Below, one piece after another: positions 10,424 through 20,892 of a DNA stretch of 64,000 bases. The notes beneath the pieces were generated by a model. That model worked only from the letters and a program-made list of their open reading frames with translations. It was not told the DNA's origin and made no database searches. The stretch is taken from the NCBI RefSeq assembly GCF_030296755.1, contig NZ_AP027741.1, forward strand, positions 682,001-746,000, written 5' to 3'. Within the stretch, counting starts at the first letter, position 1. The number at the start of each line of letters is the position of its first letter. Origin of the DNA: Methylophaga marina (lineage in GTDB: Bacteria > Pseudomonadota > Gammaproteobacteria > Nitrosococcales > Methylophagaceae). A program made the translations under genes and the position numbers.

Positions 10424-10447
10424 ACTTTTACTACATAAAAAAATCAA

Positions 10448-10488
10448 CTATTTAGGTGCATTCGCACCAGCAACAGGCACCTAAATAG
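10448..10488. repeat. 12-bp perfect inverted repeat upstream of glnA
   Basis: The arms CTATTTAGGTGC (10448-10459) and GCACCTAAATAG (10477-10488) are separated by 17 bp. The repeat may be a weak terminator for the TusA-like gene, since it lies just after that gene, or it may be part of the NtrC enhancer. There is no clear T tract. Confidence 0.55.
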
Positions 10489-10491
10489 TGC
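10477..10491. promoter_or_regulatory. NtrC-binding site 1 upstream of glnA
   Basis: GCACCTAAATAGTGC matches the dyad GCACY-N5-RGTGC. It is centred about 85-90 bp upstream of the inferred sigma-54 start point. It also forms the right arm of a larger inverted repeat (10448-10459 with 10477-10488). Confidence 0.65.
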
Positions 10492-10507
10492 ATATTAACT
10501 CACTACC

Positions 10508-10522
10508 GCACAATATTGGTGC
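10508..10522. promoter_or_regulatory. NtrC-binding site 2 upstream of glnA
   Basis: GCACAATATTGGTGC differs by one base from a strong E. coli glnA enhancer site. Its centre is 31 bp, about three helical turns, from site 1, the arrangement expected for cooperative NtrC binding. Its last base is the first base of the neighbouring stop codon. Confidence 0.7.
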
Positions 10523-10758
10523 TATGCACCAACTCGAACCGTAATAATAAGTTCATCATCATTCTGTTGCGTGGCGATGACTTCATGACCATTAATTCGT
10601 GCCCACGCCGGAATATCGTGTAAAGCACCTGGATCTGTACAGATCACATCCAGTTCATCCCCATGACTCATCTGTTTAATCTGATTCTGGGCTTTGATGA
10701 CAGGTAATGGACATAGCATCTTTCGAGCATCTAAGGTCTGCTTACTCACACATACCAC
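10522..10758 (-). CDS. TusA-family sulfur carrier protein
   Basis: This 78-residue protein has the TusA fold signature: LDARKMLCPLPVIKAQNQI, with the CPxP motif whose cysteine carries persulfide sulfur, followed by DELDVICTDPGALHDIPAWA. TusA proteins pass sulfur to partners in tRNA thiolation or sulfur oxidation. It overlaps the upstream PP-loop gene by 13 bp, so the two products are probably made together and may work as donor and acceptor. Whether it replaces canonical TusA of the MnmA pathway cannot be told from here. Confidence 0.85.
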   Translation of the reverse strand: MVCVSKQTLDARKMLCPLPVIKAQNQIKQMSHGDELDVICTDPGALHDIPAWARINGHEVIATQQNDDELIITVRVGA

Positions 10759-11801
10759 TCCTGTAAAACCTGTTCGGCAGAGAGTGGAGGCGTTTTTATC
10801 TGTAAATTTCCTTGTTTTGGTAAAGCGATATCAAGTTCCACCTCATCCGCCATACGCCCCTGTCCAAAACGCGCAACAATACCCGCTGCAAGCTCATATT
10901 GTTCTTCATCCAATTTACCGTCAACCAATGCCATAGGACCACTGTGGCTGAGGGCGTGAATACTGATAAATTCTTTTCGATAACCTTCCAGAAACTTACT
11001 TTCACCGGCATCACGCGCGATGATAAGCTTAAATTCTGCACTGGGGCGAATATGTCTGCCCACTTTCAGCAGCATAATATCGTCCATCTCATATTCTCTG
11101 CTATTGCGTGCTTTCCATAAGTCGACCAACTTATCTGAATAGCTTTTATCTGTCAGGAAACAACAACCACCTGCCGGACTAGCGAAATCCGTCAAGCCAA
11201 ACTCTTTCGCTAAAGCTATCTGAGGTTTTCTATTGCGTCCATGAAAGCCATAAAGCTTGCTACGATCGACCCAACCTTCTCGCTCCGGTAAAGTCTCAGG
11301 CAGATTTTTGGCACACAATGGTCTGAGTAGTAAGTCATCAGCGCCAGACTCTTCAGAGATAATCGGCATAGTCGATTTACGCTGTGACATGGGACGTTGA
11401 CCAATCACTTCTCCAGTGATGATGAAATCAAAGCCATTGTGATGATTTTCTTTTATCCACTCGACCGCTTTACTCACCATAAATATTTTACAATCGAGGC
11501 ATGGGTTCATATTTGCCCCATAACCATGCTTAGGGTTCAATAGAACGTCTTTGTATTCTTCTATGACATCTACGATGTGTAATTTAATGCCGAGTTGTTC
11601 AGCCACCCAGAGTGCATTGTTTCGTTTTTGTTTATCTTTGTCTTGATTACGAATGGCGTGAGTATGGCCTTCAACACAAAAACCGGTATAAAAATTAATA
11701 CCCTCTACTTCAATACCTTGTTCCTGCATGACCCGAACGGCGAGCATGGAATCTAGGCCACCTGAAATCAGGGCGACTGCTTTATGTTTTTTTTCCATCA
11801 T
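10746..11801 (-). CDS. PP-loop ATPase, thiouridylase-like
   Basis: The protein has 351 residues. The N-terminal PP-loop SGGLDS (13-18) binds ATP and is typical of enzymes that adenylate a nucleobase for sulfur or nitrogen transfer, such as MnmA, ThiI and TtuA. A cysteine pair MNPCLDCK (C101, C104) and a second pair GGCCFLTD (C213, C214) occupy positions like the catalytic cysteines of MnmA. The protein is not MnmA itself: signature motifs and the C-terminal half differ. Genes of this type are often misnamed tRNA methyltransferases. It starts 11 bp after tldD and overlaps the TusA-like gene. A role in tRNA or small-molecule thiolation is an inference. Confidence 0.75.
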   Translation of the reverse strand: MMEKKHKAVALISGGLDSMLAVRVMQEQGIEVEGINFYTGFCVEGHTHAIRNQDKDKQKRNNALWVAEQLGIKLHIVDVIEEYKDVLLNPKHGYGANMNPCLDCKIFMVSKAVEWIKENHHNGFDFIITGEVIGQRPMSQRKSTMPIISEESGADDLLLRPLCAKNLPETLPEREGWVDRSKLYGFHGRNRKPQIALAKEFGLTDFASPAGGCCFLTDKSYSDKLVDLWKARNSREYEMDDIMLLKVGRHIRPSAEFKLIIARDAGESKFLEGYRKEFISIHALSHSGPMALVDGKLDEEQYELAAGIVARFGQGRMADEVELDIALPKQGNLQIKTPPLSAEQVLQEWYV

Positions 11802-11812
11802 TTTTTCTAAAT

Positions 11813-13255
11813 CTAAGCTGTTCCACCGACAGTCAGTGCGTCAATTTTCAGGGTGGGCTGTCCCACACCGACAGGCACACTCTGTCCTTCTTTACCACAA
11901 TTACCAACGCCAGTATCTAGTTCTAAATCATCGGCGACCATGGATATACGTTGCATGACCTCTGGTCCATTTCCAATAAGTGTTGCCCCTTTTACCGGTG
12001 TAGTGACTTTACCGTTTTCAATGAGATAGGCTTCACTGGTAGAGAAAACGAATTTGCCGGACGTAATATCGACCTGACCACCACCAAAATTAACGGCGTA
12101 AATACCTTTCTCAACAGAAGCAATGATTTCTTCCGCTTTGTGGTCACCAGGTAACATGTACGTATTTGTCATACGTGGCATCGGCAAATGCGCATAGGAT
12201 TCTCTCCTCCCATTCCCCGTACTTGCTTTGCCCATCAGACGGGCATTATGTTTGTCCTGCATGTATCCGGTCAGCTTGCCCTTTTCGATGAGTGTGGTGA
12301 ATTGCGTTTCAACCCCTTCATCATCGACATTGAGTGAGCCCCTGCGTGATGGCAACGTACCATCATCTACCACGGTACATAAAGGCGAAGCCACTTGCTC
12401 GCCCATCTTGCCTGAGAAGGTAGATGTACCTCGGCGGTTAAAATCGCCTTCTAAGCCATGACCAACGGCTTCATGTAATAAAACACCAGGCCAGCCACTA
12501 CCTAGTACGACAGGCATCGTTCCAGCAGGTGCTGCCACCGCCTCTAGGTTAACTAACGCTAATCTGACGGCTTCCTTTGCATAGTTAACAGCAAGGTTAT
12601 TTTGTTGAAAATAACGATAATCCATCCGTCGTCCACCACCAGCGCTGCCGCGTTCGCGTCGACCATTATGCTCAACAATCACACTGACATTCATGCGTAC
12701 AAGCGGTCTGATATCGGTGGCATACGTACCATCACTCGCCGCAATCAGGACCGTGTCAATACCACCAGCCAGGCTAACACTGACTTGTTTCACTCGAGGA
12801 TCGGCCGATCTTGCTGCAGCGTCGGCTTCTCGTAATAAGTTGAGTTTTTCAGTCACGGTTAAGGCAAGAATGGGATCATCTGGGGTGTACAGTATTGGGG
12901 ATTGCTGTTTTTTCCAGACAGCTACGGATTGTTGAGAGCCTTGTCTTGAAATAGCTTGAGCTGCCTTGGCTGCTTTTTGTAAAGCCGGTAAAACCAAATC
13001 GTCGGAATAGGCAAAACCGGTTTTCTCACCGCTACAGGCTCTGACACCCACACCTTGTTCAAGATGATAACCACCATCTTTGATAATGCCATCTTCCAGC
13101 ACCCAGTTTTCTTGTCTGGATTGCTGGAAATACAAATCGGCATAGTCAACACCAGCCGTCATTGTTGTAGCTAATGCATTTTCCAGATCGTTATCCGTTA
13201 AACCAACAGGAAGCAGGAGTTGCTGTTGTACTTGCTCGGGAATCGAAGCGCTCAT
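11813..13255 (-). CDS. tldD: Metalloprotease TldD
   Basis: TldD pairs with TldE/PmbA to form a zinc protease that unfolds and degrades peptides, for example in microcin and CcdA processing. The 480 residues match E. coli TldD (481). The zinc motif [11 protein letters not shown] is visible in the middle. Other family blocks are [22 protein letters not shown] and [18 protein letters not shown]. No tldE is present in the window. It follows yhdP, as in E. coli. Confidence 0.96.
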   Translation of the reverse strand: MSASIPEQVQQQLLLPVGLTDNDLENALATTMTAGVDYADLYFQQSRQENWVLEDGIIKDGGYHLEQGVGVRACSGEKTGFAYSDDLVLPALQKAAKAAQAISRQGSQQSVAVWKKQQSPILYTPDDPILALTVTEKLNLLREADAAARSADPRVKQVSVSLAGGIDTVLIAASDGTYATDIRPLVRMNVSVIVEHNGRRERGSAGGGRRMDYRYFQQNNLAVNYAKEAVRLALVNLEAVAAPAGTMPVVLGSGWPGVLLHEAVGHGLEGDFNRRGTSTFSGKMGEQVASPLCTVVDDGTLPSRRGSLNVDDEGVETQFTTLIEKGKLTGYMQDKHNARLMGKASTGNGRRESYAHLPMPRMTNTYMLPGDHKAEEIIASVEKGIYAVNFGGGQVDITSGKFVFSTSEAYLIENGKVTTPVKGATLIGNGPEVMQRISMVADDLELDTGVGNCGKEGQSVPVGVGQPTLKIDALTVGGTA

Positions 13256-13302
13256 TAATACAGAATCATCGGTTATTTAAGATAAGCACATGATATCAGA
13301 TT

Positions 13303-16300
13303 CTATTGCTGAGCTGGATTCACGACATTGAGTTTAGGGTCGTTCCAGGGTCCCGTTAACTGATAACTGTAGCTAATTAAGTTAATCACATCCCTATCCA
13401 GAACACTGCCAGCAATTTTATCGAACAGTAAGATAGCCGTCCCCACTCCGAGGCCAACAGGGCCACCCGCTACTGCACCAGCGATAGGTAAGGTTGATGA
13501 CACTTTAGGCGTAATTTTGACTACTTGGTTGTAAGTTTGATTAACCAGATCGATCGGGCCTTTCATTTCAATAACCGCTGAATCACCTTGCATGGTTAAA
13601 TCTTTCGTTGAGGCGATACCATTATTAAACTGAAAATCGCCTTTGATACTACTGAAATCAAAGCCGCCGCCAAACAAATCACTAAAATCCAATGATAAGC
13701 GACGTGGAATCGCCGCAATACTTAACAGCCCAAAAATTCTGCCAGCAGCGCCCGGCTCCACCTCAAGTAAACTTCCCCGTCCGACAGACAAATCCAGTTG
13801 TCCATTCAATTGTTGGCGAGTAAAAGACATAGGATCCGCATTCCAGTTCAGATCCGCATCGATTTTGACTTGTCTGGCTGCGATCACTTCCTGATAATTA
13901 AGGTGTGCCAGCAGAGCTCTCAGATCATCACTTTCTACATTCACAATAAAATGACTTGTATCGTCAGATTCAGTCTGCAGCCAATCACCTGTAGCGGAGG
14001 CACGCATGACTTTTGATGATAACTCAGCATTTTTCATCCGCCATTGATTCGGTGAGGCTTCACCCTGAAGTGTCAGTTGACCTAAATCAAGATCATTAAT
14101 CTTAAGGGAGCGTATCGCTAATTGTATTGCTGGCCACAATGCTGCCTTTTTATCTTCCCTCGTCTCATCATCTGCTTGTTCATTCGCAACTTGTAAGTTC
14201 AGATAATCAAGATTGATATTAAGTGGCGTCTGGTTGTTTATCTGTTTTGGAATCGATACCCGACCTTTTATCTGAGGCGAGTTTAAATCGAACTGCCAGT
14301 CAGAGCTCGTATGATGACCCGAGAGTTGAAGATGGTTTATCACCTGCTCTGAGATCAAGACTTTTGATAAGGTCAAATTGATACCGTCAATCAGGTCAAG
14401 CGCTGACGCATTCGTCGTGTCCGGCAAAGATTCCTGCCAATCCAGCCAAGGTTCAATATCAAGCGTTTCTATATTGCCCGTCAGTTGCAAGCCGTTAAGA
14501 TTGGTATCTGCTGCTTGTCCGCCAAGCTTAATTTGCCCCGACAGTGACTTACCTGCATTGGAATGAATAGCAGCATTCAGCCAATCGCTATAACTGATGG
14601 TATACATCATTCCATCGTCTTTTTCTTGTATTGCCGCTTGCAGCCGAACCGGTAGCGATGCTGATTTTCCTAATGGTTCGGGCGCATCAATGCTTATCCC
14701 TTGCAGATCAGTACGCAATGAGACGTTGAGCTCAAACTCACCCGGCCTTGGCTCACTAACGGTAATTCCTGTCAGATAGTCACTTTCACCCGTAACAAAT
14801 GCAGGCACAGTACCGGGCCAGTGCTGATTAAGCGTTGATACTGCGACTCTGCCATTAATATCAATATAGGTTTTATCTTGTTCGGTTTTTGCATTTATCT
14901 CTATGGGTTCATCAAATGCTGTCGCGGTAATTTTTTCTGCTGATACGCCCTTATTACTGAAAAAAGACGGCCATTAATCTTATTTACTTCAAGTCCAGTA
15001 ATGGCCTTTGTTATTAACTGGCTTTGATTAAAACTGACATAGCCTTTAGCCTGCGCACTATCAGGATCAACTAATGGCACCGTTAAATCCAGTTGAATAT
15101 CGCTGCTACCCTTAGCCTGAAGCCAATCATCTATACTGCCAAAGCGTGACTTTAACGGGCTTTGTTTTAGGAAAGCCAAAGCGTTACTGGTTGAACCATT
15201 TAACAGGCCACTGACTTTCAAAATCGGATTACTCTTAACGAGATTACTGATAGTAGTGGTGACTTTATTAAAGTTAAAACCCGCTATTTGACCTGACTCA
15301 CTCTGGATTAATAAGTTATTGCCTTGCCCTTCAACTGTGCCATTGACATGCATAATGTCCGGCCAACCTGGGCCATAATGTAACTGAACATCTTCAACAT
15401 TGAGCTTCATATCGAAGCTGCCACGTTCGGGTTCTGATTCAAAAGGAAAGGCTGAAGGATCCCCTTTCATCGTTATCGTACCTGACCGGATAATCCCTTG
15501 ACGGAACGCATCTGCAGACCATTCTTCAAAGTCTGCTGGCAAAATTCTTTTCGGGACATAATTCCGCCATGTATTAACAACCACGTCTTGTATGGTTAGT
15601 ATGAGATTGGTATCGGTAATACCATTGGCTTGCTGGATTTCACCATTGAGAAGAATGTTTAAGTCATCATTCCATATTTGAAGAGCATCAGCATTTACTC
15701 TCCAGCTCGCATCCTGATTCTGCCATGTTAACTGTCCTGTAATTGAATCAAACAACACAGAATCTGGCAGCCAAGTATCCGCATAAATGCTCGTTGCACG
15801 ACTATTGAGTTCCAAGGTGCCTTTATATTTTTTCTTATCAAGTGAAAAGCTGACATCATTCGCCCCCGGATAATCCTGCCACGGTAAGAAAGATACACCG
15901 CTCGCACTCATGGAAAGTTCATCAAGCCCGGTCTGCTCAGTATAGGTAAAAGCGACATTCTGCAGATCCCCGGCAGGTTTGGTGTTCACTAATATTGCCG
16001 GCATTTCATTCATCAGTAATGCCATTGCGGTGACGTCACTCAAACGAACAAAGGAAACGTCTCCAGACAATGCACCACTCTGTTCACGTTTTACATCGAA
16101 CGTTGTCATTGGCCAATCTTCACCAGCCATTCTGATTTGAACCTGTTTACCTTCCACCTGCCACTGATTAGCCGTGTAATCAAGTTGAAAGTGTCCCACA
16201 AGCTGCTCAAGACTGACCTCGGTGAACTCATCAGCCGGTTTAGATGAAGACAAAGTGGTGTCTGAGAGTTCAAGCTCAAGTCCTGCCAGCAAGGCTTGAT

Positions 16301-17113
16301 TATCTGCTTTCTGTACATTGAGTGTCGCCGATAATAGGCCTTCATCTAACTTTGCGCCGCGGTATGCTCTTTTTTCAAAAGACTCCCAAGAGACACTTCA
16401 TCAACACGTACTTGCCCCTGCCATGACGTCAGACTCAATGCCTTATCAATGTGTGCTGTAGCAGATAAGTTAAGATGATTGCCCAGTGAATCGGGTAAAT
16501 TCAGATCGGCTTGAGCGAGAAGCTGTTCATCGTTGAAACTCAGAGAAGCATGTTCAATAGTGTATAAACCAGTTAAGGCGGGTTCGTTTTCATCTTTGTA
16601 CTGAACCTGAATATTGGAAAGTTGTGACTGCTTAAGACGCGTTAACCAATGAAAAACTGTTTGAATGTTATCTTCGCTAAGCGCCTGCTGAGGTTGACTT
16701 TCATAGCCTTTAACGCGGAACTGACCATCAGCCGTATGTTCAACATTAACTTTGGCATTACGGATACTGGCATCCGCAATCATCAGCTCGCCACTACGAA
16801 TAGATGAAAAAACATCCACCGCCAGATAAATCTGTCCGGCCTGGAAAATGGGTGTATTCCCTTGTTTCGCCAAGACCTTTACCTGACGAATTTCCAGTTT
16901 AGGAATGAGATCAAGCCAATATAAACCGGCTTTTTCGATTTCTACAGGATAACCGCTTTGCTGAGACGCCCAGCTGGCAATTTCGTCTTTTCGCTCTGCA
17001 ACCTGATCTGACAGCCAGATAGCAGTTATCAGTAATAAAAGTCCTAGCGTAATAGAAATCGCGGTGAGATAAAATAATTGCCGACCGGCAATGTGCAGGC
17101 TGCTTTTTAGCAT
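13303..17113 (-). CDS. yhdP: YhdP-family AsmA-like phospholipid transport protein (two frame breaks)
   Basis: YhdP is a very large inner-membrane anchored AsmA-like protein that spans the periplasm and moves phospholipids to the outer membrane. One N-terminal membrane segment (LFYLTAISITLGLLLLITAIWL) is followed by long repetitive beta-rich sequence, and an AsmA-like C-terminal block (GDFQFNNGIASTKDLTMQGDSAVIEMKGPIDL) lies near the end. As given, the gene is split into three frames. Adding one base at 16370-16375 and one at 14960-14965 gives 1,270 residues, nearly the same as E. coli YhdP (1,266). The position between rng and tldD is also as in E. coli. Confidence 0.93.
14960..14965 (-). other. 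Probable one-base sequencing deletion in yhdP
   Basis: This is an A6 run. One extra base joins ...INGRLF to SNKGVSAEKITATAF and continues into the C-terminal third. A nearby T6 run (14931-14936) is an alternative site. Confidence 0.75.
16370..16375 (-). other. Probable one-base sequencing deletion in yhdP
   Basis: This is a T6 run. One extra base here or in the adjoining A4 run joins DEVSLGSL to AYRGAKLDEGLLSATL and links the N-terminal part to the middle part. Confidence 0.75.
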
Positions 17114-17120
17114 CAGACAC

Positions 17121-18593
17121 CTACATCAGCACGACGTTAAACTGCTCACGTCCATACTGTGGTTCACACTGGAACAGTATAGGTTTACCAATATGGTGTT
17201 CTAAATCAGCCACTTTGGTTGAATCCTCATCATTCAATCGGTCAATCACATCTTGAGACGCCAGTATCAGAAACTGTTTTGTCTCATACTGCTTGGACTC
17301 ACGAACAATTTCCCGGAAGATTTCATAACATACCGTCTCGACGTTCTTGGTATAGCCTTTTCCTTCACAGCAAGGGCAAGGTTCACACAGAATATGGCCT
17401 AAACTTTCTCGGGTTCGTTTACGTGTCATTTCAACCAGCCCAAGCTCTGACACGGCACTGATATTGTGACGAGCCCGATCTAATTGCATGGCTTTTTCCA
17501 AAGCACGCAACACTTGTTCACGATGACCAATTTCTTCCATATCAATGAAATCGATGATAATGATGCCACCCAAATTACGAACACGTAACTGACGAGCAAT
17601 GGCATGCGCAGCTTCTAAGTTGGTTTTGAAGATGGTTTCTTCCAAATTTTTATGACCAACAAAGCCGCCTGTATTCACATCCACCGTTGTCATCGCTTCG
17701 GTTTGATCAAAAATGAGATAACCACCAGACTTCAAGGGCACCTTACGTTGCAAGGCTTTCTGAATTTCGTCTTCTACACTGAATAAATCGAATAAGGGTA
17801 AATCCCCTTTATAGTGCTCAAGCCGAGCGGCACATTCAGGCATAAACCCCTCAGCAAAGTGCACGGCTTTGTGAAAGGTCTCTTCGGAGTCAATACGTAT
17901 CCGATCAATATCTGCAGAAAACAAATCACGTAAGGCGCGCATGGCAAGTGATAAGTCTTCATGCAGCGGGTCACCACATTTAACGAGTTGTTTGCGTTCT
18001 TGCAGTTTTGCCCACAACCGATAAAGAAATTTCAGATCAGCTTCTAATTCCGCCTCAGAAACGCCTTCTGCTGCTGTACGAAGAATATAACCACCAGCGC
18101 CTTCATCAAGTAAGCTTATCAAGCAAGCTTTTAAGCGTTCCCGTTCCTGCTCAGTTTCAATTTTTAAGGAAACCCCAATCCCTTCAGTTTCCGGCATATA
18201 AACTAAATATCGCGAAGATACAGAAAGCTGTGTTGTCAGACGTGCGCCCTTTGTTCCCATCGGGTCTTTTATGACCTGAACCAGAATCTCCTGACCTTCA
18301 CGCAACAGACTGCTAATAGTTGGCTCAACATTAGGCGCTTCTTTCAAATCCCCCGTTTGGCCCTTGGGAATAGAAATATCTGAAACATGTAAAAAAGCGG
18401 CCCTTGCTAGGCCAATTTCTACAAAAGCCGCTTGCATACCAGGCAAGACACGACAGACTTTGCCTTTGTATATATTCCCAACTAGCCCTCGATATTCATT
18501 ACGCTCAATGAATACTTCTTGAAGTAGACCATTTTCAACTACGGCTGCACGAGTTTCACTCGGCGTCACGTTGATTAATATTTCACTACTCAC
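17121..18593 (-). CDS. rng: Ribonuclease G
   Basis: RNase G is an endonuclease of the RNase E/G family that matures the 16S rRNA 5' end and starts decay of some mRNAs. The 490 residues match the usual length. An S1 domain (GNIYKGKVCRVLPGMQAAFVEIG) sits at the N-terminus. The catalytic DNase I-like block has the metal-binding aspartates (TTVDVNTGGFVG, IIIDFIDM). The zinc-link cysteines appear in ILCEPCPCCEGKG. It ends 7 bp before yhdP and starts 2 bp after maf. Confidence 0.97.
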   Translation of the reverse strand: MSSEILINVTPSETRAAVVENGLLQEVFIERNEYRGLVGNIYKGKVCRVLPGMQAAFVEIGLARAAFLHVSDISIPKGQTGDLKEAPNVEPTISSLLREGQEILVQVIKDPMGTKGARLTTQLSVSSRYLVYMPETEGIGVSLKIETEQERERLKACLISLLDEGAGGYILRTAAEGVSEAELEADLKFLYRLWAKLQERKQLVKCGDPLHEDLSLAMRALRDLFSADIDRIRIDSEETFHKAVHFAEGFMPECAARLEHYKGDLPLFDLFSVEDEIQKALQRKVPLKSGGYLIFDQTEAMTTVDVNTGGFVGHKNLEETIFKTNLEAAHAIARQLRVRNLGGIIIIDFIDMEEIGHREQVLRALEKAMQLDRARHNISAVSELGLVEMTRKRTRESLGHILCEPCPCCEGKGYTKNVETVCYEIFREIVRESKQYETKQFLILASQDVIDRLNDEDSTKVADLEHHIGKPILFQCEPQYGREQFNVVLM

Positions 18594-18595
18594 AT

Positions 18596-19171
18596 TCAGT
18601 CATCCATTGTTAATAAAAGTTGTCCCGTTTCCCTGATGGGTAATCCCATAATGCCAGAATAACTACCTTCTATATGCTCGATAAATAATGCAGCTAAGCC
18701 CTGAACCGCATAACCACCAGCTTTATCAACACCCTCTTTAGTCTTGATGTACCAGAAAATATCCTGTTCACTCAATTCAGCGAAACAAACATTATTGACT
18801 GAAACAGCTGTCCACAACCTGTCAGCGCGTGTTAGTGCAATTGCCGTCATCACTTGATGTGTTTTACCTGACAACATTCTTAACATACTGGCAGCTTGTT
18901 CGTCATTTTGAGGTTTACCCAAAATCGTTTTATCAATAACTACCGCGGTGTCTGCAGCCAGTACTGGCTTTCTGTCAGCTGCTAACAATAAGCCTCGTCC
19001 CGCTTCAGCCTTCAATCTAGCTATACGACTCACATAATCAATTGGGAGTTCGTTCTCCAGCACAGATTCATCAATATCAGGATTAATGACTGAAAAATCC
19101 ACACCCATCTGTAACAAAAGTTCGCGTCGCCTAGGTGAACGCGATGCCAAATAAATAGATGGAAAGTTCAT
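18596..19171 (-). CDS. maf: Maf/YhdE nucleoside triphosphate pyrophosphatase
   Basis: This is a house-cleaning enzyme that hydrolyses dTTP/UTP or modified nucleotides. The start [18 protein letters not shown] carries the family signature SxSPRR near the N-terminus. A longer in-frame extension to 19279 has no homology and overlaps rlmH deeply, so I reject it. The block VLAADTAVVIDKTILGKP holds the catalytic aspartate region. The start codon overlaps the rlmH stop (ATGA-type). The length is 191 residues. Confidence 0.95.
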   Translation of the reverse strand: MNFPSIYLASRSPRRRELLLQMGVDFSVINPDIDESVLENELPIDYVSRIARLKAEAGRGLLLAADRKPVLAADTAVVIDKTILGKPQNDEQAASMLRMLSGKTHQVMTAIALTRADRLWTAVSVNNVCFAELSEQDIFWYIKTKEGVDKAGGYAVQGLAALFIEHIEGSYSGIMGLPIRETGQLLLTMDD

Positions 19172-19638
19172 GAACGATGATAGGGGTGATTTTGAAGGAT
19201 GGTCCAGGCCCGATAGAGCTGTTCGGCCAGTACAATACGAACCAGTGGATGAGGCAGGGTCAACGCGGATAAGGACCATTTCTGGTCCGCTCGCTGAAGA
19301 CAGCTGGGGTCCAAACCGTCTGGTCCACCAATCATTAGGGCAACGTCACGCCCATCACTGAGCCATTGCTGCATATGTAATGATAAGTCTTCTGTACTCC
19401 AGCTCTTTCCCGTCACCTCTAAGGCAACTGCATGATGGTTATCAGCAATCGAAGCCAGAATCCGCTGACCTTCCTCTCTCTTCCACTGTTCTGGCTGCGC
19501 ATTTTTGCTACGGCGAGCTGGCATGATTTCGGTCAGTTGAAGTGCACACTCTCTTGGCATTCGCTTACTGTATTCTTCATAGCCCTCGCTTACCCAACCT
19601 GGCATTTTATTGCCAACAGCGACAAGATTTATCTTCAT
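19168..19638 (-). CDS. rlmH: 23S rRNA (pseudouridine1915-N3)-methyltransferase RlmH
   Basis: RlmH is a SPOUT methyltransferase acting on helix 69 of 23S rRNA in 70S ribosomes. The 156 residues equal the family length. Visible signatures are [16 protein letters not shown] at the N-terminus, the SAM-knot block [11 protein letters not shown]-like [13 protein letters not shown], and the C-terminal [22 protein letters not shown]...YHRS. It overlaps rsfS and maf by 4 bp each. Confidence 0.97.
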   Translation of the reverse strand: MKINLVAVGNKMPGWVSEGYEEYSKRMPRECALQLTEIMPARRSKNAQPEQWKREEGQRILASIADNHHAVALEVTGKSWSTEDLSLHMQQWLSDGRDVALMIGGPDGLDPSCLQRADQKWSLSALTLPHPLVRIVLAEQLYRAWTILQNHPYHRS

Positions 19639-19991
19639 TCTTGTTCAGCCGACGCCTTTTCATTCTGTGCAGGTACAGCCCATAATTTCTCAAGGTTATA
19701 AGTAAGACGTGTTTGAGGCGTCATGATGTGTGTAATCACATCACCTAAATCTACAAGCGCCCATTCGCCAACCGTTTCACCTTCAACTCCTAAAGGTTGA
19801 ACACCTGCCGCTTTCGCTTGCATGACGACTTCATTTGCCAAGGCTTTCACCTGACGGCTGGATTTACCGGTAGCGATAATCATAATATCTGTCACATCGG
19901 TCATTTCTTTGACATCCAGCACTTGGATATCTTCTGCTTTAATGTCTTCGAGCGCATCGATGACGAGTAGTTTTAATTGTTCTGCCTGCAT
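19635..19991 (-). CDS. rsfS: Ribosome silencing factor RsfS
   Basis: RsfS binds ribosomal protein L14 and blocks subunit joining during starvation. The conserved core is [23 protein letters not shown], followed by [17 protein letters not shown] take the ATG at 19991 because GGAG lies 7 bases before it. An upstream in-frame ATG at 20003 adds only four residues and overlaps that site. It is coupled to rlmH by a 4-bp overlap. Confidence 0.95.
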   Translation of the reverse strand: MQAEQLKLLVIDALEDIKAEDIQVLDVKEMTDVTDIMIIATGKSSRQVKALANEVVMQAKAAGVQPLGVEGETVGEWALVDLGDVITHIMTPQTRLTYNLEKLWAVPAQNEKASAEQE

Positions 19992-20064
19992 TGGGCACTC
20001 CATTTAATATATCTGCTACATAGTGTAACGTAAGGGCTGTTTAATATCCCTTATTATTACGTGT

Positions 20065-20892
20065 TTATTCATCGGTTTTATCAATCTTTACAGTCGCTTG
20101 CGGAAACCAGCTTTGTGTTTTGCCGGTCAGGAAATAAACCGTTAGTCCCAACCATTCATGCCAGGCTGTTTCTAACACAGCAAGATGGGCTGGTAAGTCA
20201 AAATCCCAATAGCGGTTGTTGGCGTGGTTACTTCTATAGTCAACCGGATAAGGGATCACATTGATGTGTTGTTTTTTAGCAATGCCAACCGCTCTAGGCA
20301 TATGAAAAGCGGATGTGACTAAAACATAAGTGCCCGCCGGTTTCGGTAGTAATGGTTTCAGCCTTTGGAAATTCTCATAAGTATTCCGTGCCTGTGGTTC
20401 GATAACTAACCGTGACGCATCGATACCCGCTTGTGAGAACAACTGTTGAAACACTTGACCATCACTATCCAGATTTTGTCTTTGTACCAAATTACTGCCA
20501 CCCGACACAATAATTGGCAAGTCGGGGTAGAGTCTGGCTAACTCAGCAGTTTGCAGAATACGTTCCGCGCCATCGCCTACTTGCGCTTTTTGCCAACTAT
20601 CAGATAGTTTTAGCTGCTCAGCGCCGCCCAGCATAATAATGCCGTCAAATGGTTCTGATAACTTTTCAGGGGCAGCAAAACGACTCTCCAGCGGATACAT
20701 TAAATAATCACCGACCGGATAGCCCATCACGATAAATCCAATCAGGCTCATCAATAGTAATAAGCGCTTAGCTACGCGGATATAGTTAAGCCATAAAAGC
20801 AATGTGACCAACAGGAGCAGCCAAACCATCAGACTGGTAGGGCTAAGCAATCCCCACACTAGCTTGGAGAGCACAAAAAACAAATTATCCAT
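20065..20892 (-). CDS. ElyC/YdcF-family envelope protein (DUF218)
   Basis: The 275-residue protein has two N-terminal membrane segments (SLMVWLLLLVTLLLWL and LLLLMSLIGFIVMGY). A DUF218 domain follows, with DGIIMLGGAEQ, IIVSGGSN, EPQARNTYENF and VTSAFHMPRAVGIAK. E. coli ElyC has this layout and supports peptidoglycan and ECA-lipid homeostasis. Its start overlaps the nadD end by 8 bp. The family is clear, but I would not fix the gene name. Confidence 0.85.
   Translation of the reverse strand: MDNLFFVLSKLVWGLLSPTSLMVWLLLLVTLLLWLNYIRVAKRLLLLMSLIGFIVMGYPVGDYLMYPLESRFAAPEKLSEPFDGIIMLGGAEQLKLSDSWQKAQVGDGAERILQTAELARLYPDLPIIVSGGSNLVQRQNLDSDGQVFQQLFSQAGIDASRLVIEPQARNTYENFQRLKPLLPKPAGTYVLVTSAFHMPRAVGIAKKQHINVIPYPVDYRSNHANNRYWDFDLPAHLAVLETAWHEWLGLTVYFLTGKTQSWFPQATVKIDKTDE

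Noticed and set aside
10516-10532. Palindrome TTGGTGC-TAT-GCACCAA as an NtrC site
   Set aside because: The half-sites are in inverse polarity and the 3-bp spacer is too short. The sites with GCAC-N7-GTGC phase are the credible ones, and one of them shares bases with this palindrome.
13303-17113. yhdP as three separate genes or a decayed pseudogene
   Set aside because: Two single-base repairs in mononucleotide runs give 1,270 residues, almost the E. coli length, with continuous domains. Decay would not give such precise pieces.
19172-19279. Long N-terminal extension of maf
   Set aside because: The upstream in-frame start has no homology and overlaps rlmH over more than 100 bp. The [15 protein letters not shown] start fits the family.
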